DNA from: Spirochaetaceae bacterium
GTDB taxonomy: Bacteria; Spirochaetota; Spirochaetia; Treponematales; Treponemataceae
Assembly (NCBI GenBank): GCA_031271875.1
Contig: JAISVD010000078.1
Coordinates: 1-9,556 of the forward strand
Length of the DNA stretch: 9,556 nucleotides
Direction of reading: 5' to 3'
Shown here: positions 1 through 5,631 of the stretch, one piece after another
Position numbering within the stretch: position 1 is the first letter of the stretch
Layout of the letters: each line of letters opens with the position of its first letter
Program-made: the position numbers and the translations under genes
Notes under the pieces: generated by a model
What the model saw: only the letters and a program-made list of their open reading frames with translations
What the model was told of the DNA's origin: nothing
Databases searched by the model: none

Positions 1-1
1 G

Positions 2-193
2 GATATCAGGGATGACCGGGTGATGACCTATTTCGATCTGGCTTCGGGGGAGAAAAAGGTGATCCGTTTTACCGTGAACAGGGCCTATGGAGGTAATTAC
101 TTCATGCCGGCGATCCACGCCTATGCCATGTATGACGAATCGATCCACGCTCTTATACCGGGAACACGCACATCTCCCTCTTCGTTACAATGA
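2..193 (+). CDS. Alpha-2-macroglobulin family protein, C-terminal end (5' truncated by window)
   Basis: The frame open from base 2 encodes 63 residues and stops at TGA 191-193. The segment reads as the last beta-rich part of a bacterial alpha-2-macroglobulin: a stretch ending in VIRFTVNRAYGGNYFMPAIH is followed by AYAMYDESIHALIPG, matching the family's closing pattern of a G-x-(Y/F)-x-x-P-A core and an (A/E)-x-M-Y-(D/E) motif. Known of the family: large periplasmic, usually lipid-anchored proteins thought to trap foreign proteases, often encoded next to pbpC. The thioester and bait regions lie outside the window, so activity cannot be judged. The stop codon overlaps the ATG of pbpC in an ATGA arrangement, so the two are co-transcribed and probably translationally coupled. 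Assignment rests on a short tail plus the diagnostic neighbour. Confidence 0.8.
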   Translation, partial: DIRDDRVMTYFDLASGEKKVIRFTVNRAYGGNYFMPAIHAYAMYDESIHALIPGTRTSPSSLQ

Positions 194-2601
194 CCCGTTT
201 CCGTGTGAAAACGCGCTGTCTCTTCTATCTCGCTGGAGGGACAGCGCTCCTTCTGTTCGCTTTTTCCCTGCCCAGACCGCTCTTTGATCTTCCCTACTCC
301 CCTGTTATGTATGACAGGAGCGGAGAGCTTCTGGGCGCACGGGTCGCTGCCGATGGACAGTGGCGGTTTCCCCCGGGAGGAGATATCAATCCGAAATTCG
401 CCGCAGCAATTATCGAGTTCGAGGATCGTCGTTTCAGATACCATCCAGGCATCGATCCCGTTGCGGTCTGCCGCGCGGCGGTGCAGAATATCAGGAGCGG
501 AAAGATCGTGTCCGGCGGTTCCACTATTACCATGCAGACCATACGGCTTATGCGGGGTAACAAAAAGCGGACCTTCGGCGAAAAGATCATCGAAGCTGTC
601 CTCGCGGTCAGGCTTGAGATTGGACGCTCAAAGGATGATGTCTTGGCGCTGTACGCCGCGAACGCTCCCTTCGGCGGAAATGTGGTGGGGCTGGATGCCG
701 CAGCCTGGCGCTGGTACGGACGATCCGCTTTGGAGCTTTCCTGGGGAGAGGCCGCTACCCTGGCGGTGCTGCCCAATGGACCGGGGCTTGTGCACCCCGG
801 ACGGAACCGGGATGTACTCAGGCGCAAGCGGGACGCGCTCCTTTACCGGCTCGCGGAAAAGGGCTATATGGATGAACAGACCCTGCTGCTCGCACAGGCG
901 GAACCGCTTCCGGGCAGTGCCAGAGAGCTCCCCCGTGCCGCGCCTCACCTTTTCGAGAGGATGGCGGCGGAGCGGCGGAAGAGCGCTCCCGCCGGGGGAC
1001 AGAGCTCTGGCTTTCCGGGAGCCCGGAAGGGCCTTTTCGCGGAACCGCTTGTCACAACCATCGACGGTTCACTCCAGAACAGGGTCACGGATATCCTTGA
1101 ACGTTCCGCCTACCGCTTCTCGGGAAACAACATACTCAACGCCGCCTGTCTGGTTCTGGACACCGGGACAGGGGAGGTCCTGGCGTATGTCGGCAATGTA
1201 AACAGCCCCGTCGCGGGGGACGTGGATGTGATCGCCTCGCCCCGCAGTTCCGGGAGCATCCTCAAGCCCTTCCTGTATGCGGCCATGCTCGATTCGGGAG
1301 AGCTGATGCCGCAGGGACTGGTCAGTGATATCCCTACGAGGATCGGCAGTTACCGTCCCGAAAACAATACCCGTATCTTTACGGGTGTTGTCCCGGCGGA
1401 CCAGGCCCTGGCCCGTTCCCTGAATATCCCCGCTGTGCGGGCTCTCCGGGAATACGGAATCGAGCGATTCGCGGCGCTGCTTCAGTCTATGGGGATCACG
1501 ACCCTCTTCCGGCCTCCTGCGGAATACGGGCTTCCTCTGATTCTGGGAGGCGCGGAGGTTACCCTCTGGGATATCAGCGGTCTTTACGCGGGCCTTGCCC
1601 GCACCGTGATGGAGCGGGACGCCGATGATTCCCGGTTTTTTCCTCCGACGATTCTGCCCCGCAGCCCTGATGTCCCTCGGGGAAAACCCCGAGGAAAACC
1701 GCCGATATCCCCCGGCGCCGCCTGGCTCACTCTGGAAGCCCTCACTTCGGCGGTACGTCCGGCGGAGGAAGTTGCCTGGCGCATTTTCGCCGGTTCCCAC
1801 AATATTGCCTGGAAAACCGGTACGAGCTTTGGTTTCCGGGACGCCTGGGCTGTGGGAACCACTTCAAAGTGGACCGTCGCCGTCTGGGTCGGAAACGCCA
1901 CAGGGGAGGGGCGTTCGGAGCTGTACGGAGCCAATACCGCCGCGCCGGTACTGTTCGAGGTGTTTTCAGCTCTGTCCCCCGCTTCCTGGTTTCAGAAGCC
2001 TTCGGGTGAGCTCAGGGCAGTGGAGGTCTGCGCCAGGTCGGGATACCCCGCAGGAGCGGACTGCGAAAGCCTGAAATACGCGGAGGTTCCCCGGAACGCT
2101 CCCTATCACGGGCCTTGTCCCTTCTGTAAGACCTTGGTACTCAACGAGGCCCTTGACAGGCAGGTCATTCTCACCGGAGACAACCCGGAGCGGATCGTTA
2201 CCCGCAAATGGTTTGTGCTTCCCCCTGCGGAGGAGTGGTATTACCGCCGATGGAATCTCGAATATAAACCGCCGCCGCCGGGGGAGGACTTACACGCTGC
2301 GTCCGGCGGAACCGCTTCCGGTACGGTTTTTCCCATGGCCATATTCAATCCCGAGGAAAATTCCCAGGTATATGTTCCGGTGGAACTTGACGGCGCTCCG
2401 GGGAAGATCGTTTTCATGGCGGCCCACCGGGACAGCGGCGCTGTCATACACTGGCACCTTGACGGCGGCTATCTCGGCGGGACAACACTGTTCCATGAAA
2501 TGGAAGCCCGCCCGGCCCCTGGTAACCATGTACTCACCATAATTGACAGCGGCGGCAATGTCCTGAGCCGCCGTTTCTCCGTTCCCGACAGGGCTGATTA
2601 A
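190..2601 (+). CDS. pbpC: Penicillin-binding protein 1C (bifunctional transglycosylase/transpeptidase)
   Basis: Complete 803-residue class A PBP of the 1C type, an inner-membrane enzyme that polymerises lipid II and cross-links peptidoglycan in the periplasm. A hydrophobic anchor (about residues 11-27) precedes the GT51 transglycosylase, with the catalytic Glu in EDRRFRYHPGID (E78) and GGSTITMQ at 109-116. The transpeptidase domain has all three active-site motifs: SILK (S356-K359, nucleophile S356), SLN (410-412) and KTGTS (542-546). Four cysteines follow (614, 625, 643, 646), the last two as CPFC, in the linker typical of PbpC. Residues about 705-798 fit the PBP C-terminal (BiPBP_C) domain. 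ATG 190 is chosen because it overlaps the upstream stop and directly precedes the membrane anchor. PbpC with alpha-2-macroglobulin is a recognised pair, proposed to guard and repair the envelope. One oddity is a basic RGKP-rich loop at 497-504 encoded by a perfect DNA hairpin. Confidence 0.95.
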   Translation: MTRFRVKTRCLFYLAGGTALLLFAFSLPRPLFDLPYSPVMYDRSGELLGARVAADGQWRFPPGGDINPKFAAAIIEFEDRRFRYHPGIDPVAVCRAAVQNIRSGKIVSGGSTITMQTIRLMRGNKKRTFGEKIIEAVLAVRLEIGRSKDDVLALYAANAPFGGNVVGLDAAAWRWYGRSALELSWGEAATLAVLPNGPGLVHPGRNRDVLRRKRDALLYRLAEKGYMDEQTLLLAQAEPLPGSARELPRAAPHLFERMAAERRKSAPAGGQSSGFPGARKGLFAEPLVTTIDGSLQNRVTDILERSAYRFSGNNILNAACLVLDTGTGEVLAYVGNVNSPVAGDVDVIASPRSSGSILKPFLYAAMLDSGELMPQGLVSDIPTRIGSYRPENNTRIFTGVVPADQALARSLNIPAVRALREYGIERFAALLQSMGITTLFRPPAEYGLPLILGGAEVTLWDISGLYAGLARTVMERDADDSRFFPPTILPRSPDVPRGKPRGKPPISPGAAWLTLEALTSAVRPAEEVAWRIFAGSHNIAWKTGTSFGFRDAWAVGTTSKWTVAVWVGNATGEGRSELYGANTAAPVLFEVFSALSPASWFQKPSGELRAVEVCARSGYPAGADCESLKYAEVPRNAPYHGPCPFCKTLVLNEALDRQVILTGDNPERIVTRKWFVLPPAEEWYYRRWNLEYKPPPPGEDLHAASGGTASGTVFPMAIFNPEENSQVYVPVELDGAPGKIVFMAAHRDSGAVIHWHLDGGYLGGTTLFHEMEARPAPGNHVLTIIDSGGNVLSRRFSVPDRAD
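1675..1694 (+). repeat. Perfect intragenic hairpin in pbpC
   Basis: CCTCGGGG, an AAAA loop and CCCCGAGG form a perfect 8-bp GC-rich hairpin inside the transpeptidase coding region. The same stretch contains a near-direct repeat (CGGGGAAAACC then CGAGGAAAACC) that encodes the PRGKPRGKP loop. There is no T-run after it, so it is not a normal terminator. It is probably a slippage-derived insertion in a surface loop. Confidence 0.6.
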
Positions 2602-2636
2602 ACTCCTCCCTTCCGCTTTTTTTGCCCCCTTTTTGA

Positions 2637-2659
2637 AATATGACTTTTTATGTCATATT
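2637..2659 (+). promoter_or_regulatory. Candidate WYL-regulator operator, site 1
   Basis: A perfect inverted repeat with 8-bp arms, AATATGAC (2637-2644) and GTCATATT (2652-2659), separated by 7 bp. The half-site centres are about 15 bp apart, suiting a dimeric helix-turn-helix protein. It lies just upstream of an extended -10 box and 60 bp before the regulator start codon, so autoregulation is the natural reading. A near-copy with the same arm spacing occurs at 4991-5013. Confidence 0.65.
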
Positions 2660-2664
2660 ATCTG

Positions 2665-2673
2665 TGTTATCAT
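2665..2673 (+). promoter_or_regulatory. Extended -10 promoter of the WYL regulator gene
   Basis: TGTTATCAT is an extended -10 (TGn plus TATCAT, 5 of 6 to TATAAT). Eight nt separate it from the palindrome at 2637-2659. No good -35 is present at the normal distance, as is common for extended -10 promoters. The expected transcription start near 2680 leaves a leader of about 40 nt. A protein on the palindrome would cover the -35 zone, which fits repression better than classical activation. Confidence 0.55.
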
Positions 2674-2705
2674 TCATACCAATAGTGTTACCATACGGGT
2701 ACTGA

Positions 2706-2710
2706 GGGAG
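2706..2710 (+). promoter_or_regulatory. Ribosome binding site of the WYL regulator, deciding the start
   Basis: GGGAG lies 9 nt before ATG 2720. This selects the ATG at 2720 over the upstream in-frame ATG (2639 onward), which lies inside the operator palindrome and before the -10 box, so it could not be on the predicted transcript. Confidence 0.65.
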
Positions 2711-2719
2711 ACCGCTGTC

Positions 2720-3694
2720 ATGCAGATAAGCAGGCTCTTTGAAATCGTGTATATTCTTCTGGAGCGGGGGAGCGCCACGGCGGGGGATCTGGCGAAGCGG
2801 TTTGGGGTCTCGACCAGAACCATCTACCGCGACGTAGATACTCTCTCCTCTGCGGACATCCCCGTATATACCGACCGGGGAAAGGGTGGCGGTATACGGC
2901 TCCTCAGCGATTTCGTGATGAATAAGGCGCTACTGTCGGAGAGCGAACAGAACGAGATACTTTTCGCCCTGCAAAGCCTGAAGGCCGCGCAAGGAGCGGA
3001 TGTCGAACGCATCCTGCTCAGGCTGGGCGGTATTTTCAAACGGGACAGCGTAGACTGGATAGACATGGATTTTTCCGGCTGGGGCGGGGGAGACGCGGAA
3101 AAGGAGAAATTCAATACCCTGAAGAGAGGCATCCTCGAACGCCGGGTCATCGCCTTTGATTATTACAATACCGCCGGAGAAAAAACATCCCGCAGGATGG
3201 AACCGGCAAAACTCCGGTTTAAGGGAGGCCACTGGTATATACAGGGGTTCTGCCGGGACAAAAAAGAGGTACGGGTCTTCAAGCTCCGGAGGATGAGGGA
3301 GGTCCGCCTGACCGGCGAACAGTTTTCCGGCTCCGGGAACGCGGGACGCATTGAGACACGCACCGCAGCGCCCAACAGGCGGTACGAAACGCCCCCGCTG
3401 GATGAGCTCTCCTACGGACGGCGCATCTCCCCGGTGGTGCTGGAACTCCGCTTCTCGCCGGGTACGGCTTACCGCGTTTATGACGAATTCAGCCCGGAGC
3501 TGATACGAAGAAACCCCGATGAGAGCCTCACCGTTACCGCCGCCTATCCCGAGGACGAGTGGGTTTACGGTCACCTGCTCTCCTTTGGCCCGGACGTGGA
3601 GGTCCTCTTTCCGCCTCATATCAGGGATATACTGAAGGAGCGGGCTTCCGCCGTAGCGGAGCTGTACCGGGGGAATGGCGGTAACCTCCGCTGA
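2720..3694 (+). CDS. YafY-family HTH/WYL-domain transcriptional regulator
   Basis: 324 residues from ATG 2720. An N-terminal DeoR-like helix-turn-helix domain (about 1-60) has its recognition region at AKRFGVSTRTIYRDVDTL (25-42), followed by the glycine-rich wing DRGKGGGIRLL. The WYL domain covers about 130-190, with the signature as WYI at 162-164 and the basic strand VRVFKLRRMREVRL (174-187). A WCX-type C-terminal extension (about 230-318) follows. Known of the family: dimeric DNA-binding proteins whose WYL/WCX part senses a ligand, in many cases undefined. An inverted repeat sits at its promoter, and a close copy sits at the GyrI-like gene 2.35 kb away. I infer it regulates itself and that gene. 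It is not in the pbpC operon: 118 bp with its own promoter separate them. The ligand cannot be predicted. Confidence 0.9.
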   Translation: MQISRLFEIVYILLERGSATAGDLAKRFGVSTRTIYRDVDTLSSADIPVYTDRGKGGGIRLLSDFVMNKALLSESEQNEILFALQSLKAAQGADVERILLRLGGIFKRDSVDWIDMDFSGWGGGDAEKEKFNTLKRGILERRVIAFDYYNTAGEKTSRRMEPAKLRFKGGHWYIQGFCRDKKEVRVFKLRRMREVRLTGEQFSGSGNAGRIETRTAAPNRRYETPPLDELSYGRRISPVVLELRFSPGTAYRVYDEFSPELIRRNPDESLTVTAAYPEDEWVYGHLLSFGPDVEVLFPPHIRDILKERASAVAELYRGNGGNLR

Positions 3695-3702
3695 GGACTT
3701 CT

Positions 3703-3876
3703 CTATTCATATTCAGTGAAGAATCTCTGCAATAGCTGTATTGACTGCGCCGGAATGGTACCCATACCGGCACAGTCGATGTGGGCGTTCCGTTGCTCCC
3801 TGTTTTCACAGCCAACACAGAAGTCCTCGGGAAACGCCGGAACGCTGAAGGTAAAAAACGGTAACTTGAAGCTTTT
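3703..3876 (-). pseudogene. 5'-truncated gene tail of unknown family (57 codons, no start)
   Basis: On the minus strand a frame opens after TGA (3877-3879) and runs 57 codons to TAG (3703-3705). It has no usable start codon except an internal ATG. The product looks like real protein: VPAFPEDFCVGCENREQ, then NAHIDCAGMGTIPAQS, then IQLLQRFFTEYE. It has a CxxC pair and a later H-x-x-C, which could bind metal or be a coincidence. I do not recognise the family. It lies in the same frame as, and just downstream of, the OmpA lipoprotein gene, and converges on the WYL gene with 8 nt between the stops. It is probably the 3' remnant of a gene whose body was lost, or part of a dispersed element. The strong palindrome at 3741-3779 lies inside it. 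Confidence 0.4.
3741..3779. repeat. 39-bp imperfect palindrome
   Basis: Centred on 3760. Paired blocks going inward: GACTG/CAGTC, a C/A mismatch, GCCGG/CCGGC, an A/A mismatch, ATGG/CCAT, and a TAC loop. Two outer pairs (T-A and T.G) extend it to 3741-3779. That makes 16 pairs and 2 mismatches. No T-run follows on either strand, so it is not a simple intrinsic terminator. It may be a REP-like or mobile-element hairpin, or an mRNA structure near the convergent gene ends. Confidence 0.6.
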
Positions 3877-3903
3877 TCAAAACTCGATTAGCTTTGAAAA
3901 AGC
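3871..3903. repeat. Perfect 11-bp inverted repeat downstream of the OmpA lipoprotein gene
   Basis: GCTTTTTCAAA (3871-3881) and TTTGAAAAAGC (3893-3903) form a perfect 11-bp stem with an 11-nt loop, starting 6 bp past the minus-strand stop of the lipoprotein gene. The position suits a transcription end. However, the stem is AT-rich and no separate T-tract follows on the minus strand, so terminator function is uncertain. It marks the boundary with the gene tail at 3703-3876. Confidence 0.45.
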
Positions 3904-3909
3904 CCCACT

Positions 3910-4872
3910 TCATTTTTCGAGGATAAATTCAACCCTGCGGTTTTTCCACCAGTTGTCCTTATCGGCAAATTCAACCACAGTTCCGGCGCTGCCCACGCCT
4001 ATAGGAGTAAGCCTTGACCGGTCAACACCGAGATTAACCAGATAATCCGCTACGGTCTTTGCCCGTTCTTCACTCAGCGGCAGATTACCCAGTACGCGGC
4101 GATTACCTTTTTCCTCAATTTCACGGGCTTTGGTTCCCGGCGGGGTAGTCGGATTAGCATGGCCTTCAACATCTACCTGGTAGGTGCTATGCTCGTTAAG
4201 GACTTCAGCAATACGCTGCAGAATTGCGTCATTCTTCGCCATGATGGATTCATCAAGACCCTTGAAATCCCCCGCATTGGCGGCGAACATAATAGATGGA
4301 ACAATTACCCGCAGAATGTCCTTACCATTCTGATCTTTTTCGCGCATAACCAGTACATCAACTTCGATTTTTCCTTCAAAAACCGAGTAATTATTGTAGA
4401 TATTGTTGACCGTCACGGTAAATACATACTCTGATGCTGCCTGCACGAGTTCACCGGATGCACTCTTGCCATCCCAGACTATTGTCTCCGGCGGCATCCC
4501 TTCGCCGCTCCACTCCGAGAATGTCAGGTATGGCGGCACCGGTTCACGGATTAAAATATGCCAACTGTGAACCTCTGAAGCGGATTTCACCCCAATAGTG
4601 ATTGTCAACTCATCATCAAAACCGTCCCCATCAGGACTGAAGGGCTGAGGATCAAGGGTCACCGTTATTTCCGGCGGGGAAGTATCCGGCGGTTCAGCAT
4701 CCGGGACCGACGGAGGAGGCGAAGGCGGCGTGGGTGGGGGCGGCGGAGGTGGCGGCGGCTCCGGCGGAAGCAGCGGTTCCTCTACAGTCGGCGGTGACTT
4801 GCAGGCTGTGATAACGGAAACAGCCGCAAAAATGGCACAAAACATGAGAATCAGTATCAAAATCTTTTTCAT
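3910..4872 (-). CDS. OmpA-family lipoprotein with proline-rich linker and FSPDGDG Ig-like domain
   Basis: 320 residues. A signal peptide with lipobox VITAC puts the lipidated cysteine at C24. A very proline-rich linker follows (36-67, including nine consecutive prolines). An Ig-like/FlgD-like domain begins at FSPDGDGFDDELT (78-90), whose D-x-D-x-x-x-DD spacing could bind calcium. The OmpA C-terminal peptidoglycan-binding domain covers about 185-320: VEGHAN (235-240), LSEERAKTV (266-274), NRRVEFILEK (311-320). It probably sits in the outer membrane and tethers it to the cell wall. GHAN replaces the usual GHTD, losing an Asp implicated in peptidoglycan binding in OmpA, though the Arg of LSEERA and the NRRVE motif remain. 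Its C-terminal 240 residues are paralogous to the end of the large protein at 7109-9556. GGAG with 7 nt spacing precedes ATG 4872. It is monocistronic apart from the downstream gene tail. Confidence 0.9.
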   Translation of the reverse strand: MKKILILILMFCAIFAAVSVITACKSPPTVEEPLLPPEPPPPPPPPPTPPSPPPSVPDAEPPDTSPPEITVTLDPQPFSPDGDGFDDELTITIGVKSASEVHSWHILIREPVPPYLTFSEWSGEGMPPETIVWDGKSASGELVQAASEYVFTVTVNNIYNNYSVFEGKIEVDVLVMREKDQNGKDILRVIVPSIMFAANAGDFKGLDESIMAKNDAILQRIAEVLNEHSTYQVDVEGHANPTTPPGTKAREIEEKGNRRVLGNLPLSEERAKTVADYLVNLGVDRSRLTPIGVGSAGTVVEFADKDNWWKNRRVEFILEK

Positions 4873-4893
4873 TTCTAATCTCCTCTCTTTAAA

Positions 4894-4921
4894 GATTTAG
4901 TTCATTGTCCCGCTTTGTCAA
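4894..4921 (-). promoter_or_regulatory. Possible promoter of the OmpA lipoprotein gene
   Basis: On the minus strand a consensus TTGACA (complement of 4916-4921) is followed after 16 nt by TAAATC (complement of 4894-4899), which is only a weak -10. It lies 22 bp upstream of the start codon. The -35 is also inside the aminotransferase-like remnant, so it could be a leftover coding sequence. Confidence 0.3.
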
Positions 4922-5000
4922 TAGCTGTAACAATTTGCCCGATATCGTCAATATCTTCGGCGCCGATTAAAAAAGCTGGTGCAGAGTGAAAATATGACAT
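4902..5000 (-). pseudogene. C-terminal remnant resembling a class III aminotransferase
   Basis: A 32-codon minus-strand frame reads MSYFHSAPAFLIGAEDIDDI and ends ...VTAIDKAGQ. The pattern hydrophobic-APx-LI-x-x-EDID-x-(I/V)-x-x-(I/V)-x-x-A is what the last residues of PLP-dependent class III aminotransferases look like (typically a PPLIITEEEID-like stretch). An in-frame stop lies just upstream, and no good ribosome site precedes the ATG. It is best read as the 3' fossil of a deleted gene rather than a real peptide. It abuts the operator of the GyrI-like gene: its first codons overlap that palindrome, marking a likely rearrangement junction. The family call is an inference from a short string. 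Confidence 0.35.
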
Positions 5001-5013
5001 ACCCTGTCGTATT
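4991..5013 (+). promoter_or_regulatory. Candidate WYL-regulator operator, site 2
   Basis: AATATGAC (4991-4998) and GTCGTATT (5006-5013) with a 7-bp spacer. It matches site 1 (2637-2659) at 15 of 16 arm bases and also shares the flanking A before the left arm and the last T of the spacer. Spacing to the downstream -10 box is identical (8 nt). It lies upstream of the GyrI-like gene and is probably bound by the WYL regulator encoded at 2720-3694. Confidence 0.65.
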
Positions 5014-5018
5014 CAGCC

Positions 5019-5027
5019 TGTTATACT
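5019..5027 (+). promoter_or_regulatory. Extended -10 promoter of the GyrI-like gene
   Basis: TGTTATACT is an extended -10 (TGn plus TATACT, 5 of 6 to consensus). It has the same TGTTAT core and the same 8-nt spacing from the palindrome as at the WYL regulator promoter. The expected start near 5034 gives a leader of about 95 nt that contains two symmetric elements. Confidence 0.55.
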
Positions 5028-5053
5028 TTTCCTGTCCTGACGGAGAAAAGTAT
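5023..5053. repeat. 9-bp inverted repeat overlapping the -10 box
   Basis: ATACTTTTC (5023-5031) and GAAAAGTAT (5045-5053) are perfect complements around a 13-nt loop that can close further with TCC/GGA. The left arm includes most of the -10 hexamer, so the symmetry could serve as a DNA-binding site at the start point. Only its right part would be transcribed, so an RNA hairpin is less likely. Confidence 0.4.
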
Positions 5054-5061
5054 GGAAGGTG

Positions 5062-5091
5062 CGGAATAGATTCCGCCGGAATACATTCCGC
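5062..5091. repeat. Two adjacent 15-bp palindromic repeats in the leader of the GyrI-like gene
   Basis: CGGAATAGATTCCGC (5062-5076) and CGGAATACATTCCGC (5077-5091) lie directly head to tail and differ at one base. Each contains a 14-bp palindrome, CGGAAT-NN-ATTCCG. They sit between the promoter and the ribosome site. They could be a second tandem operator, or successive small RNA hairpins affecting leader structure. No other copy was seen in the window. Confidence 0.55.
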
Positions 5092-5129
5092 TTCCGGTTG
5101 AACGGAAATAGGTATAGGAGGAATGAATA

Positions 5130-5591
5130 ATGGACTATGAAATTGTTACTCTGGAGGAGAAGACGGTCGCGGGGCTTTCGGTGCGTACTGCGAACAAGGA
5201 GCCCGATATGATGGGGAAGATCGGACTCGTATGGCAGCGCCTTTTTAACGGAGGTGAGGGAGCGCTCATACCGGATAAAAAAAATGACACGGTTTTGGGG
5301 CTCTACACGAATTATCAATCCGACGTAAATGGTTCCTACGATATGATCGCCTGTTATGAAGTTACAGAGACTGCGAAGCTGCCCCCTCAGTTCACTTTCG
5401 CAGTGATTCCCGCAGGTCGGTACGCGAAATTCATTTTCCACGGAGATGCTGAAAAAGACACAGGTTCTTTCTGGAACGCTGTCTGGAATACTCCTCTGGA
5501 GCGCGCCTATACGGGAGATTTTGAGGAGTATCCGCCCTCAAAGGACAGCCATACCTCGGACATCTATATTTATATCGCCGTGAAAGGTTAA
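5130..5591 (+). CDS. GyrI-like / AraC effector-binding-domain protein (stand-alone)
   Basis: 153 residues forming a single GyrI-like (SOUL/Cass2-type) small-molecule-binding fold with no DNA-binding domain. Recognisable features are the VTLEEKTVAGLSVRT N-terminal strand, VLGLYTNYQSDVNGSYDMIA (55-74) leading into the strand ACYEV (74-78), FAVIPAGRYAKF (90-101), and the late acidic DFEEYPP followed by IYIYIAV, where family members keep a glutamate at the ligand pocket (E132/E133 here). Known of the family: stand-alone members bind hydrophobic or cationic drugs, and some hydrolyse cyclopropanoid toxins. The start is fixed by a textbook AGGAGG (5116-5121) 8 nt before ATG. The promoter carries the same palindrome as the WYL regulator gene, so it is probably that regulator's target, possibly a ligand sink or detoxifier. 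It converges on the GNAT gene 31 bp downstream. Confidence 0.8.
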   Translation: MDYEIVTLEEKTVAGLSVRTANKEPDMMGKIGLVWQRLFNGGEGALIPDKKNDTVLGLYTNYQSDVNGSYDMIACYEVTETAKLPPQFTFAVIPAGRYAKFIFHGDAEKDTGSFWNAVWNTPLERAYTGDFEEYPPSKDSHTSDIYIYIAVKG

Positions 5592-5612
5592 AGGGTACAA
5601 AGGCTGCGATAT

Positions 5613-5631
5613 CAAAACTTTCTCAGTTTTG
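5613..5631. terminator. Weak hairpin between convergent genes
   Basis: CAAAACT (5613-5619) and AGTTTTG (5625-5631) form a 7-bp AT-rich stem with a 5-nt loop in the convergent junction of the GyrI-like and GNAT genes, overlapping the GNAT stop codon. It might act as a weak bidirectional terminator, but there is no good T-run. Confidence 0.25.

Noticed and set aside
284..1201. 305-codon plus-strand frame inside pbpC
   Set aside because: It is an out-of-frame shadow of pbpC, which has intact catalytic motifs throughout. The shadow product has no recognisable domain.
2602..2636. T-rich stretch after pbpC as an intrinsic terminator
   Set aside because: Two T-runs are present but no stem-loop precedes them, so terminator function cannot be supported.
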